A stretch of 64,000 nt of DNA from RGIG2945 sp045540355 (lineage in GTDB: Bacteria > Bacillota > Clostridia > Oscillospirales > Acutalibacteraceae): assembly GCA_045540355.1 (NCBI GenBank), contig JAZQHB010000079.1, forward strand, positions 1 to 64,000, written 5' to 3'. The notes under the pieces were generated by a model. That model was given only the letters and a program-made list of their open reading frames with translations, ran no database searches and was not told the DNA's origin. The stretch's first letter is position 1. Each line of letters starts with the position of its first letter. The position numbers and the translations under genes are program-made. This document shows positions 42,460 through 51,123 of the stretch, piece after piece.

Positions 42460-44250
42460 TTAACCTTTACTGATAGCATTCTGTTTCTTACATTTATCCA
42501 TACATGCACCGCACTTGATACATTTTTCTGTATCAATAACATGGGGCTGCTTAACTGTGCCTGAGATAGCACCAACGGGGCAAACTCTTGCACAAAGAGT
42601 ACAACCGATACATTTATCGGGGTCAATCTTGTAGTTAAGCAATGCTTTACATACGCCTGCAGGACACTTCTTATCGACAACATGAGCAATATACTCATCT
42701 TTGAAGAATTTGAGAGTTGAAAGAACGGGGTTGGGAGCTGTCTGACCCAAACCGCAAAGAGAGTTTTCTTTGATGTAGTGAGCAAGCTGTTCGAGCTTGT
42801 CGATATCTTCAAGAGTTGCTTTACCGTCAGTAATCTTCTCAAGAAGCTCCATCATTCTCTTTGTACCGATACGGCAGGGAGCACATTTACCGCAAGATTC
42901 ATCAACTGTGAAGTCGAGGAAGAATTTTGCGATGTCAACCATACAGTTGTCTTCGTCCATAACGATAAGTCCGCCTGAACCCATCATACAACCGATAGAT
43001 ACGAGGTTGTCGTAGTCGATTTCTGTGTCGATGAGGTTAGCAGGGATACAACCGCCTGAAGGACCACCTGTCTGTGCAGCCTTGAATTTCTTACCGTTGG
43101 GGATACCGCCGCCGATTTCATAGATAACTTCGCGGAGAGTTGTACCCATCGGGATTTCAACAAGACCTGTATTCTGAATCTTACCGCCGAGTGCGAAAAC
43201 TTTTGTACCCTTGGACTTTTCAGTACCGTAAGCAGCAAAAGCCTGAGCGCCTTCACGGATGATGTAGGGAATGTTTGCGAATGTTTCAACATTGTTTTCT
43301 GTTGTGGGCTTCTGGAAGAGACCCTTAACTGCCGGATAGGGCGGACGCGGACGAGGTTCACCTCTGTTACCTTCGATTGAAGTCATAAGAGCTGTTTCTT
43401 CACCGCAAACGAAAGCACCTGCACCCAAACGGATGTGGAGGTCGAAATCAAAACCGCTGTCGAAAATATTTTTACCCAAGAGACCGTAAGATTTAGCCTG
43501 CTCAATAGCAATTTCCAATCTTCTTACAGCGATGGGATATTCAGCACGGACATAAACATAACCTTCAGTAGCACCTGTTGCATAACCGCAGATAGCCATA
43601 GCTTCGATGATGCAGTGGGGGTCACCTTCAAGAACTGAACGGTCCATGAATGCACCCGGGTCACCTTCGTCGGCATTACATACAACATACTTCTGGTCAG
43701 CCTGATTCTTAGCTGTGAAGCTCCATTTGAGACCTGTGGGGAATCCGCCGCCGCCTCTGCCGCGGAGACCTGAATCCTTAACAACCTCGATAACCTGTTC
43801 GGGTGTCATTTCTGTAAGACACTTTGCAAGAGCTTCGTAGCCGTTATAAGCGATATATTCGTCGATGTTTTCGGGGTCGATAACACCGCAGTTTTTAAGA
43901 GCGATTCTCTTCTGCTTTTTATAGAAATTTGTTTCGTTGAGAGATTTAACAACATCGTTTGATACTGTTTCATCATAAAGGAGGTGTTTAACAACACGAC
44001 CCTTGAGAAGGTGTTCTTCAACGATTTCGGGAACATCTTCAACCTTAACCTGGCTGTAGAATGAACCTTCGGGATAAACGATCATAATCGGGCCTAATGC
44101 ACAAAGACCGAAACAACCGGTGGGGATAACCTTAACCTCGTCCTGAAGTCCTCTTTTTTCAATTTCAGCTTCCATAGCCTTCATGATTTTGGGGCTGTCA
44201 GAGGAGGTACATCCGGTTCCGCCGCATATTAAAACATGTGAACGATACAT
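42460..44250 (-). CDS. hydB: NuoF-like HydB/HndC subunit of the hydrogenase complex
   Basis: 596 aa. N-terminal thioredoxin-like [2Fe-2S] domain (LICGGTGCTSSDSP, GCFGLCALGPI), FMN/NADH domain (GLRGRGGGGFPTGLKW, NADEGDPGAFMDR, GAGAFVCGEETAL), N3 motif (ESCGKCAPCRIGTKRM) and two C-terminal [4Fe-4S] motifs (CIGCTLCARVC, CIKCGACMDKC). It is the site of NADH oxidation and, in characterised relatives, of electron bifurcation. The ATG follows AGGAGG. A paralog at 3054-4793 serves a different complex. Confidence 0.94.
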   Translation of the reverse strand: MYRSHVLICGGTGCTSSDSPKIMKAMEAEIEKRGLQDEVKVIPTGCFGLCALGPIMIVYPEGSFYSQVKVEDVPEIVEEHLLKGRVVKHLLYDETVSNDVVKSLNETNFYKKQKRIALKNCGVIDPENIDEYIAYNGYEALAKCLTEMTPEQVIEVVKDSGLRGRGGGGFPTGLKWSFTAKNQADQKYVVCNADEGDPGAFMDRSVLEGDPHCIIEAMAICGYATGATEGYVYVRAEYPIAVRRLEIAIEQAKSYGLLGKNIFDSGFDFDLHIRLGAGAFVCGEETALMTSIEGNRGEPRPRPPYPAVKGLFQKPTTENNVETFANIPYIIREGAQAFAAYGTEKSKGTKVFALGGKIQNTGLVEIPMGTTLREVIYEIGGGIPNGKKFKAAQTGGPSGGCIPANLIDTEIDYDNLVSIGCMMGSGGLIVMDEDNCMVDIAKFFLDFTVDESCGKCAPCRIGTKRMMELLEKITDGKATLEDIDKLEQLAHYIKENSLCGLGQTAPNPVLSTLKFFKDEYIAHVVDKKCPAGVCKALLNYKIDPDKCIGCTLCARVCPVGAISGTVKQPHVIDTEKCIKCGACMDKCKKQNAISKG

Positions 44251-44268
44251 TAAATTTCCTCCTAAATA

Positions 44269-44643
44269 TTATTTAGCGATAGCACCGATAGTATATTCGG
44301 TTACAACATTGCCGTTAACAAGATGGTCGCAAACAACTTTTGCAACTTTTTCCTCAGTCATTTTTACATAAGTAACTTTTTCCTGACCGGGAACAAAAAC
44401 TTCAACAACAGGCTCAAACTGGCAGATACCGATGCAGCCTGTCTGTGAAACGCTGACTTTTTCACCAAGGTTACGCTTTGCAACCTCGTCAACAAAGCCG
44501 TTCAATACGGGACGGGCACCTGCTGCGATACCGCAAGTAGCCATACCTACAACAACTCTGATAACATCTGAATTGTCATCACGAACATGCATGCTCGCAA
44601 TAGTTTTTTCTCTTATAGCTTTTAATTCTTCAAGTGATTTCAT
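44269..44643 (-). CDS. HndB-like [2Fe-2S] ferredoxin subunit
   Basis: 124 aa thioredoxin-like [2Fe-2S] protein with MATCGIAAGARPVL and TGCIGICQFEPVVEV supplying four Cys. It is homologous to HndB and to the NuoF N-terminal domain. It lies between the HATPase gene and hydB and may shuttle electrons within the complex. Its ATG overlaps the preceding stop by one base (TAATG), with GGAGG upstream. Confidence 0.9.
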   Translation of the reverse strand: MKSLEELKAIREKTIASMHVRDDNSDVIRVVVGMATCGIAAGARPVLNGFVDEVAKRNLGEKVSVSQTGCIGICQFEPVVEVFVPGQEKVTYVKMTEEKVAKVVCDHLVNGNVVTEYTIGAIAK

Positions 44644-45197
44644 TATGAAACACCTCCGTTTAATGATTCAATAAGTTCATCTAAATATCCACGCATCCAT
44701 TGAATAACATCAGGCAGGTCGATGGGAACATCTTCGCCTAAAATTTTCTTGATTTCGCGTGTATCAAAAACAATTTCCTTGCCGTCAAGAATCTGCCGAT
44801 AAAGAATATCCGTATCCTTGTTCATGGTGGCAAGAGTGATTATCGAAGATACCATATCGCCTAAAGGGACAAAGTCGATATTATCCGTTTTGTAGTCGGC
44901 ATAGACTGTGGTACCGACATTTTTTTCGGATTCTATCTTAAATGAGCCCCCGCACATTTCCGCCGACATTTTAAAAAGCGGAACACCCAGACCGACCTTT
45001 CTTGTGGTACGGGTTGTGTAGAAGGGGTCCTGAACCTTTTTAACGGTTTCTTCGTCCATACCGCAACCGTTATCAGCAACCGTTATGGAAAGAGTGTGGT
45101 CAGTTGTGTTTTCATCAACCGTGATTTCCACAAGACTTGCTTTTGCGGTTATGCAGTTACAAGCGATATCGAGTATGTTAAGCGATAACTCACGCAT
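44643..45197 (-). CDS. Histidine-kinase-like ATPase protein of the hydrogenase operon
   Basis: 184 aa. A GHKL/HATPase_c domain: N box LNILDIACNCITAKASLVEI, G1 VADNGCGMD, GLGVPLFKMSAEMCGG and G3-like NVGTTVYADY. There is no dimerisation/His phospho-acceptor domain and no receiver or membrane segment, so it is not a standard sensor kinase. The C-terminal ~80 residues are unfamiliar. Its fixed place between the NuoE and [2Fe-2S] genes of clostridial hydrogenase operons implies a role in assembly or activity control (inference). It overlaps hydC by 8 bp. Confidence 0.82.
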   Translation of the reverse strand: MRELSLNILDIACNCITAKASLVEITVDENTTDHTLSITVADNGCGMDEETVKKVQDPFYTTRTTRKVGLGVPLFKMSAEMCGGSFKIESEKNVGTTVYADYKTDNIDFVPLGDMVSSIITLATMNKDTDILYRQILDGKEIVFDTREIKKILGEDVPIDLPDVIQWMRGYLDELIESLNGGVS

Positions 45198-45690
45198 TCT
45201 GATATTTCTCTAAAATACCTGCAATCTGCTTAACTTCGAGCTTACCGTAAACATCATCGTTGATTGTAAGAACGGGAGCAAGACCGCAAGCACCGATGCA
45301 ACGACAAGCTTCAACAGAGAACTTACCGTCGGGTGTGCATTCACCTGCTTCAATTCCGAGAATTTTGCAGATTTCATCAAGAAGAGCATCCGCACCCTTA
45401 ACATAGCAAGCTGTACCAAGACAAACAGAGATGTTGTACTTGCCCTTGGGTGAAAGTGCAAACTGTGCATAGAAAGTAGAAATTCCGTAAACTTTTTCAA
45501 GCGGAACATCCATTCCCTCTGCAATCATAACCTGAACCTCAAAGGGAAGGTAACCATAAATATGCTGTGCCTGCTGCATAACAAACATAAGCATACTGTT
45601 GTCACCCTTATGCTGGGCAATGATTTCCTTGAGCTGTGCCTCTTGTTCAGGTGTGCCGTTGAACGGCATCTGGCTGATTTTCTTTAACAT
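45190..45690 (-). CDS. hydC: NuoE-like HydC/HndA subunit
   Basis: 166 aa. [2Fe-2S] thioredoxin-fold subunit with CLGTACYVKGA and CRCIGACGLAPVL ligands, partner of HydB. First gene of the five-gene hydrogenase operon (hydC, HATPase, HndB-like, hydB, hydA). I use the ATG at 45690 (MLKKISQMPF), preceded by AAAGGAGG; a longer frame from 45720 has no better start. Confidence 0.93.
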   Translation of the reverse strand: MLKKISQMPFNGTPEQEAQLKEIIAQHKGDNSMLMFVMQQAQHIYGYLPFEVQVMIAEGMDVPLEKVYGISTFYAQFALSPKGKYNISVCLGTACYVKGADALLDEICKILGIEAGECTPDGKFSVEACRCIGACGLAPVLTINDDVYGKLEVKQIAGILEKYQNA

Positions 45691-45746
45691 TCGGCTATTT
45701 CCTCCTTTTGTGACGGACATAAGTCCGATATACTATACAAGCTTAA

Positions 45747-45764
45747 TTGTTATTTTTTTAACAA
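45747..45764. promoter_or_regulatory. Rex-like (NADH/NAD+ sensor) operator upstream of the hydrogenase operon
   Basis: TTGTTATTTTTTTAACAA matches the clostridial Rex consensus TTGTTAA-N4-TTAACAA at 13 of 14 defined positions. It lies about 57 nt before hydC. A TATAAT (minus strand, 45812-45807) lies upstream, so bound Rex would block elongation or a nearer start. Rex control of NADH-oxidising hydrogenase genes is known in Clostridia. Confidence 0.6.
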
Positions 45765-45938
45765 TTAAAATCAGAATCCGCACTACGCCACACGCGGACA
45801 CTACACATTATAACAGAAACGGACAAAAAAATCTACTGATTTAGCCTATGCTAACATTATTTTTTTAAAAAAGATTTTGGAAGTTGGTATATATACAGAA
45901 GTATTATATAACAGGCGTGTTAAATCCGCATTATATTC

Positions 45939-45964
45939 AGCATTTTGCATTCTGAATTCTGCAC
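45939..45964. repeat. TGCATTC heptamer repeat (copy C, partial)
   Basis: TTCAGCATTTTGCATTCTGA followed by ATTCTGCAC: three or four degenerate heptamers like those at 6414-6443 and 23723-23752, here without the hairpin, next to the permease terminator. Confidence 0.5.
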
Positions 45965-45965
45965 T

Positions 45966-45995
45966 AAAAAAGCAGCTCATCTGAGCTGCTTTTTT
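45966..45995. terminator. Terminator of the nucleoside transporter operon
   Basis: AAAAAAGCAGCTCA and TGAGCTGCTTTTTT form a 14-bp perfect stem with a 2-nt loop; on the minus strand it follows the permease stop and ends in six T. Confidence 0.85.
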
Positions 45996-46993
45996 CATCT
46001 GTCTTCTCTGTAATAATTCAACCCTAATGCGTGCGGTAGTCCGCTGCTGCCGCGTTTATTTTTGATTGATGTTACAACCAGAACTATTGCGGTGATAATA
46101 AAGGGGAGTGCCTGGTAAAGCTGAGTAGGAATATGTGCAAGCCAACCGAGTGCTTTCGGGAAAGCATCTGCAAGAGAGCTTCCTGAAACATAAAGCGTAT
46201 TGAAAAAGCCGAATATAAGTGTACCTAAAATTGAAAGTGCAGGGCTCCAGTTAGCGAAAATAACGAGTGCAACGGAAATCCAACCGTAACCGTTTATCCA
46301 ACAATTGCTGTTGAATGAGCCTGACATATTAAGACCCATGTAATAACCGCCGATACCCATAATACCGCAACCGAGGCAGATATGAAGGTATTTCATAAGC
46401 TTTATATTGATACCGACAGAATCAGCCGCACCGGGGTTTTCGCCGATGGCACGAAGTCTGAGACCGGGAGTGGAGTGTTTCAGATACCACCACATAATGA
46501 TAGCAATAACAATACCGAGATAAACTAAAATGTTGTGACTGAAAAGACCTTTACCGATTATCGGAATATCGGAAAGAAGCGGTATTGAAATATCCTGAAA
46601 ACCGTTACGGATATTTTCGTAATTGTTCATAATAGGCATTTCGCCTGTTGCTTTCAAGCCGTTACCGACAAAGAAGTAAACTCCGAGTCCGAATGTGGTT
46701 AAGGTAAGACCTGTGATATTTTGGTTTGCCTGTAAGGAAACTGTCAGAACTGCAAATATAAGACCGCAGAGAGCTCCTGCTACGAGAGCGGTAAGAATAC
46801 CTACCGCAAGGCTGTTTGTATAGCAACCGATTACATAACCGAATATTGCACCGACAGCCATTATGCCTTCAACACCGAGGTTAAGGCTACCTGATTTTTC
46901 AACTACGATTTCACCGACCGTACCGTAGAGAAGGGGAATATTGAAAACTACTATGCTATGAATAAATGAAGTGATAACACCGATTTTATCCAT
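45995..46993 (-). CDS. BMP-type nucleoside ABC transporter permease 2
   Basis: 332 aa, about eight to ten transmembrane helices, BPD_transp_2 family. Seen: NIPLLYGTVGEIVVEKSGSL, NLGVEGIMAVGAIFGYVIG, LRAIGENPGAADSVGINI and ALVIFANWSPALSILGTLIF. Homologous to NupQ/YufQ of purine nucleoside importers. I use the ATG at 46993 behind AAAGGGGG; it overlaps the preceding permease stop by 8 bp. Confidence 0.9.
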   Translation of the reverse strand: MDKIGVITSFIHSIVVFNIPLLYGTVGEIVVEKSGSLNLGVEGIMAVGAIFGYVIGCYTNSLAVGILTALVAGALCGLIFAVLTVSLQANQNITGLTLTTFGLGVYFFVGNGLKATGEMPIMNNYENIRNGFQDISIPLLSDIPIIGKGLFSHNILVYLGIVIAIIMWWYLKHSTPGLRLRAIGENPGAADSVGINIKLMKYLHICLGCGIMGIGGYYMGLNMSGSFNSNCWINGYGWISVALVIFANWSPALSILGTLIFGFFNTLYVSGSSLADAFPKALGWLAHIPTQLYQALPFIITAIVLVVTSIKNKRGSSGLPHALGLNYYREDR

Positions 46994-48095
46994 TATCTTT
47001 TCCCCCTTTCTTAACACGAACTATGCGGAAACGAATAAAGAAATCCGCAGCAAGTACAAGGAATAAAATAATACCCTGAAGCATATTGGCGAAGCTTGAG
47101 TCGACTTGAGAGAATGTAGCTGCGGCAATTATAGAGCCTTGCTGAAGCATGGAAATAAGTGCAGATACAACAAAAATCATGCCCGTATTAAGCTGAGCAA
47201 GCCACGCAACGATGATGCCTGTCCAACCGACATCGTTTGTAATTGAAGTGGAAAGAACACCCGATGAGCCAACCTTAAAAGCGGCTGCAAGACCGATTAA
47301 AGCGGCAGATAAGAATATGGTACGGAGAATGATTTTATTAACCTTCATACCCGCATAGTTTGCAGTACCGATGCTGTCACCGATAACGCTGATTTCATAA
47401 CCCTGTTTAGTTCGCTTTAAGTAAACGAAAATCAAAATTCCTATAATTACGGTGAAAATAACCGTCAAATTAAGCTTAAACTTGCCGAGCGGAATAGCAG
47501 GAAAAGAAACTATATCTGCAAAGCTTTCGAAGACGGGACGGTCAGAGCTTGCTTGCAAAAAGAAGTTCCAATCTGCTTTTTCTTCACTGATAAAGATGAG
47601 AAAATAGAGAGCTATATAGTTCATCATCAAAGTCATAAGTGTTTCATTTGTGCCGAATTTAACCTTGAGTGCACCTGTTATAAGTCCGAATAAACCGGCT
47701 GACAGCATAGCTGCAAGACACATTAAAATAATTGTTACAATCTGAGGAAGATTCGGACCAAGTGTAAAAGCAACTGCACTTGCGGCGATTGAGCCCATAA
47801 TAAACTGACCCTCACCGCCGATGTTCCAAAATCGCATTTTAAACGCCAAAGACAAAGCGATTGAAGTAAGTGCGAGAGGAACAAATTCATCGAGATAATT
47901 CATAAATGTTTTATAGGCGATACGGTTTCCGACCATGCCCATTGTGAACATTTTAGAATAATATTCAATCGGATTTACACCGATGGCAAGGAGTATAACG
48001 GCACCTATCATCAATGCACCTAAAATTGCAATCAGATAAAAGCAGCTGCGTTTTAAAAGAGAACAGTTATCTCTTTTGACTACATGAAATCCCAT
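46986..48095 (-). CDS. BMP-type nucleoside ABC transporter permease 1
   Basis: 369 aa, BPD_transp_2 family (NupP/YufP-like). Seen: FWNIGGEGQFIMGSIAASAV (the conserved NIGxEGQ motif), SVIGDSIGTANYAGMKVNKI and GWTGIIVAWLAQLNTGMIFV. It forms the membrane channel with the other permease. It starts 2 nt after the ATPase stop. Confidence 0.9.
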   Translation of the reverse strand: MGFHVVKRDNCSLLKRSCFYLIAILGALMIGAVILLAIGVNPIEYYSKMFTMGMVGNRIAYKTFMNYLDEFVPLALTSIALSLAFKMRFWNIGGEGQFIMGSIAASAVAFTLGPNLPQIVTIILMCLAAMLSAGLFGLITGALKVKFGTNETLMTLMMNYIALYFLIFISEEKADWNFFLQASSDRPVFESFADIVSFPAIPLGKFKLNLTVIFTVIIGILIFVYLKRTKQGYEISVIGDSIGTANYAGMKVNKIILRTIFLSAALIGLAAAFKVGSSGVLSTSITNDVGWTGIIVAWLAQLNTGMIFVVSALISMLQQGSIIAAATFSQVDSSFANMLQGIILFLVLAADFFIRFRIVRVKKGGKDNG

Positions 48096-48097
48096 AT

Positions 48098-49681
48098 TTA
48101 TTCCTCCTTTCCGTCCTGTTTATTGAAGAGTGAATCCTTTGCGATGCCCGCGGGCTTGTCCGCGTGTTTTTCACTCAAGTCCAAAGCACCGGTCATCATC
48201 AGACCTATTTCTTCTTTTGAGGTTTTATGAGCATGAACAACGCCCATGACCTTGCCGTGACAGAGGACTAAAATTTTATCGCACAATGCCAGCATAACAT
48301 CTAAATCCTCACCGACGAATAAGATGCCGACACCGTTCATTTTCTGTTCATTCAAGATATTATAGATTGCATAAGAGGAGTTGATATCAAGTCCGCGAAC
48401 GGGATATGCAGTTATGATAACATTGGGACCGACTTTAATTTCACGACCGAGCAAGACTTTCTGAACATTACCGCCCGAAAGACGACGGACGGGTGTTTCG
48501 GTTGAGGGTGTAACAACCTCCAATTCCTTGATAACCTGCTCTGCATCAGCACGGCCTCGTTTGCGGTTGACGAAGGGGCCTTTGTTGTCACGATAGTTTT
48601 TGAGAATCATATTGTCGGTAATAGACATTGACGGAGCCAAGCCCATACCGAGACGGTCTTCGGGAATAAAGGACATGGAAATGCCTTTTTCTAAAATAGC
48701 TTTGGGAGAAAGACCGACAATGTTTTCACCCTTGTGTATCATTTGCCCGGATTCTATTTTGCGTAGACCCGCAATAGCTTCACAGAGTTCTTTCTGACCG
48801 CAGCCTGCTATACCTGCAACGCCGAGAATTTCACCGCCGCGGATATAAAAGCTGACATTATCAATGGCAACCGAATCTTCATCGTTGCGGATTGTGAGGT
48901 CACGGACTTCAAGAAGGGGAGATGTTTTTTCGACTATGGGGCGGTCGATATTGAGGTCAATCTTTCTGCCGACCATCATTTCTGTAAGTGCCTGTTCATT
49001 TGTTTCCGATGTGTTTACGGTTGTTATATATTCACCCTTACGAAGAATTGCAACACGGTCTGAAATCTCCATAACCTCATTGAGCTTGTGAGTTATGATG
49101 ATTATAGAATGTCCGTCTTCCTTCATACGGCGTAAAACATTGAAAAGCTTTTCAATTTCCTGGACGGTAAGAACTGCAGTAGGCTCATCAAGAACTATTA
49201 TTTTTGCACCGTAGTAGAGTACTTTGATAATTTCCAAGGTCTGCTTTTCAGAAACGGACATATTATAAACCTTTTTCTGAGGGTCAATATCAAAGCCAAA
49301 CTTAGCAGTTATATCCTCAATCTCTTTATAACGGTTTTTCTTAAGGATAAAACCTGATTTTTCCTTACCCATCCAGATGTTATCGGCGGCAGAAAAAACA
49401 TCAACAAGCTTGAAATGCTGATGAACCATACCGATACCGATTTTTTTTGCGTCTTCGGGTGAATTTATGGAAACTTCTTCATTGTTAACAAAGATACTGC
49501 CGGTATCCGGTTTATAAATGCCTGATAGCATATTCATAAGAGTTGTTTTACCGGAGCCGTTTTCACCCAACAAGGCAAGGATTTCTCCTTGCTTTACATT
49601 AAGGTTAATATCCTTGTTGGCAACGACACTGCCGAAAGTCTTAGTAATACCCCTCATTTCAATGGCATACTGTTCAGCCAT
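48098..49681 (-). CDS. Nucleoside ABC transporter ATP-binding protein (two ABC domains)
   Basis: 527 aa, NupO/YufO-like. Domain 1 has Walker A LLGENGSGKTTLMN, signature MSVSEKQTLEIIK and Walker B IIVLDEPTAVLT. Domain 2 (from about 255) has the degenerate Walker A VAGIAGCGQKEL, signature RRLSGGNVQKVLLGREI and TAYPVRGLDINSS. The asymmetry is normal for sugar/nucleoside importers. I use the ATG at 49681 behind GAGGAGG. Confidence 0.92.
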   Translation of the reverse strand: MAEQYAIEMRGITKTFGSVVANKDINLNVKQGEILALLGENGSGKTTLMNMLSGIYKPDTGSIFVNNEEVSINSPEDAKKIGIGMVHQHFKLVDVFSAADNIWMGKEKSGFILKKNRYKEIEDITAKFGFDIDPQKKVYNMSVSEKQTLEIIKVLYYGAKIIVLDEPTAVLTVQEIEKLFNVLRRMKEDGHSIIIITHKLNEVMEISDRVAILRKGEYITTVNTSETNEQALTEMMVGRKIDLNIDRPIVEKTSPLLEVRDLTIRNDEDSVAIDNVSFYIRGGEILGVAGIAGCGQKELCEAIAGLRKIESGQMIHKGENIVGLSPKAILEKGISMSFIPEDRLGMGLAPSMSITDNMILKNYRDNKGPFVNRKRGRADAEQVIKELEVVTPSTETPVRRLSGGNVQKVLLGREIKVGPNVIITAYPVRGLDINSSYAIYNILNEQKMNGVGILFVGEDLDVMLALCDKILVLCHGKVMGVVHAHKTSKEEIGLMMTGALDLSEKHADKPAGIAKDSLFNKQDGKEE

Positions 49682-49772
49682 AAGCAACCTCCTCTATGAT
49701 TCGTATTAAAACACAAGACAACAAATAATATCGACCGAGCGAATTATTTACTGTCTTCTGCCTTAAAAATAA

Positions 49773-49810
49773 ATTCCGGACCCGCCGGAAAAATCGGCCG
49801 GTCCGGGAAT
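49773..49810 (-). terminator. Partial terminator between BMP gene and ABC genes
   Basis: ATTCCGGACC and GGTCCGGGAAT pair (with an inner CCGG stem); minus-strand tail AATTTATTTTT. Its place inside the operon suggests transcript attenuation that makes more binding protein than transporter. Confidence 0.55.
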
Positions 49811-49823
49811 TTTTATTTAGATA

Positions 49824-51044
49824 TTAGTGTTTAACAACACCTGCAACAAAGTAGTTCATTGAACCTGTGATAACGCTGTCTTCAACAGATTTGCCGCCAG
49901 CAGCAACGATTTCCTTGCCTGCGTTGTCCATGAGGGGAGCGTCTGTCTTAGTAACATTACCGTTAGCATCAACTGAAAGCTTAACGCCTGAGAATACATC
50001 CCATTCGCCGTTAACCATGAGTTTACGAACTGCTTCGATAGCCTTATCTGTACCTGCTACGCAGTTTTTGCTGAGAGGAGATACATCAACAAAGCCTTCT
50101 TTAAGACCGCCGTAGTAAGCGGGTGTGCCCATTGTTTCAACGAACTTGTCAGCTGTACCGCAGTCAATTGCTGCCTGAATAGCTGTTGCATAGTAAACAT
50201 CCCAATTCCAGATAGCTGCAGTAAGGTGAGCATCGGGAGCATCTTTTGTCATGTCTGAGTTGTAACCGCAACCGAATACGCCTGCTTTTTCAGCAGCGAT
50301 CTGAGGCTGTGCAGAGTCACAGTGCTGTGCGATAACGCCGCATTTGTATGTGTTGATGAGTTCTGTTGCGAAAGCAGACTCATTAACTTCATCAGCCCAA
50401 TTACCGAGTGTCTTTACATGAACAGTAGCATCGGGGTTAACAGCCTGAACACCGAGAGCAAAACCGTTGATACCTGAAGCTGTTTCAGCATACTCTGTAC
50501 CGTAAGCTGCAACATAACCAACTTCGTTGTTCTTCATTTCAAGGCTCTTGAGACCTGCTGCGATACCTGCAAGCTAACGAGCCTGGTATGCACGACCGAA
50601 GTAGTTGTTGAAGTTTGTGCTATTGCTCTCAAAGCCTGTAGCGTGTGAGAAGATAACATCAGGATATTCCGCTGCTGCCTCTTTCATAGCATCAATATAA
50701 CCGAAAGAAATACCGAAGATGATGTTAGCACCTTCACCAACGAGTGTGTCAACAGCTGTAAGAACCTGCTGCTTATCTTCCGGAACTTCGTCAACGATGA
50801 AGAGTTGCTTTTCTGTATCAAGACCAAGATTCTTCATAGCTGTAACGATACCGTTGTGGTGTGCGAATGTGTAACCTGCTGTGTCGTTCTTGCTGTTGAT
50901 GTAGATAGCACCAACTTTGATGTCAGATGTATTTGCATCTGTTGAGCCTTCGCCTTCATTTGCGGGTTTGTCTGAGCAAGCTGCAAGTGAGAAAACGAAC
51001 ATCATTGCTAATACAATAGCGAGAACTTTTTTGAGTGCCTTCAT
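49824..51044 (-). pseudogene. BMP-family nucleoside-binding lipoprotein, interrupted by an in-frame TAG
   Basis: Signal peptide with lipobox (FVFSLAACSDKP, Cys near 23), then the BMP fold: KVGAIYINSKNDTAGYTFAH, IIFGISFGYIDAMKEAA, YFGRAYQAR. A TAG at 50576-50574 follows, and the same frame continues LAGIAAGLKSLEMKNNEVGY to the natural stop at 49824. In the adjacent paralog the aligned residue is Tyr (AAYLSGIAA), so one base change TAY to TAG explains it. Total length about 406 residues. It would be the ligand receptor for the ABC genes downstream. Pseudogene, sequencing error or recent allele cannot be told apart here. Confidence 0.8.
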
Positions 51045-51075
51045 TTTTACATTCCTCCAAAATTTTTATTCTTAA

Positions 51076-51101
51076 ATGACGAAGGCAAAAACCTTCGTCA
51101 T
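51076..51101. terminator. Hairpin between the two BMP genes
   Basis: ATGACGAAGG and CCTTCGTCAT form a perfect 10-bp stem with a CAAAAA loop. There is no T-run right after it on minus, so it may stabilise or process the mRNA rather than end it. Confidence 0.45.
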
Positions 51102-51123
51102 ATTAAGCAACCCTTATTATCTC

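Noticed and set aside
6026..50576. Alternative genetic code (TGA or TAG read as sense)
   Set aside because: TGA and TAG end many intact genes at the expected place (for example TGA after the NuoF and NuoE genes, TAG after the LysR gene), so the two internal stops are local events.
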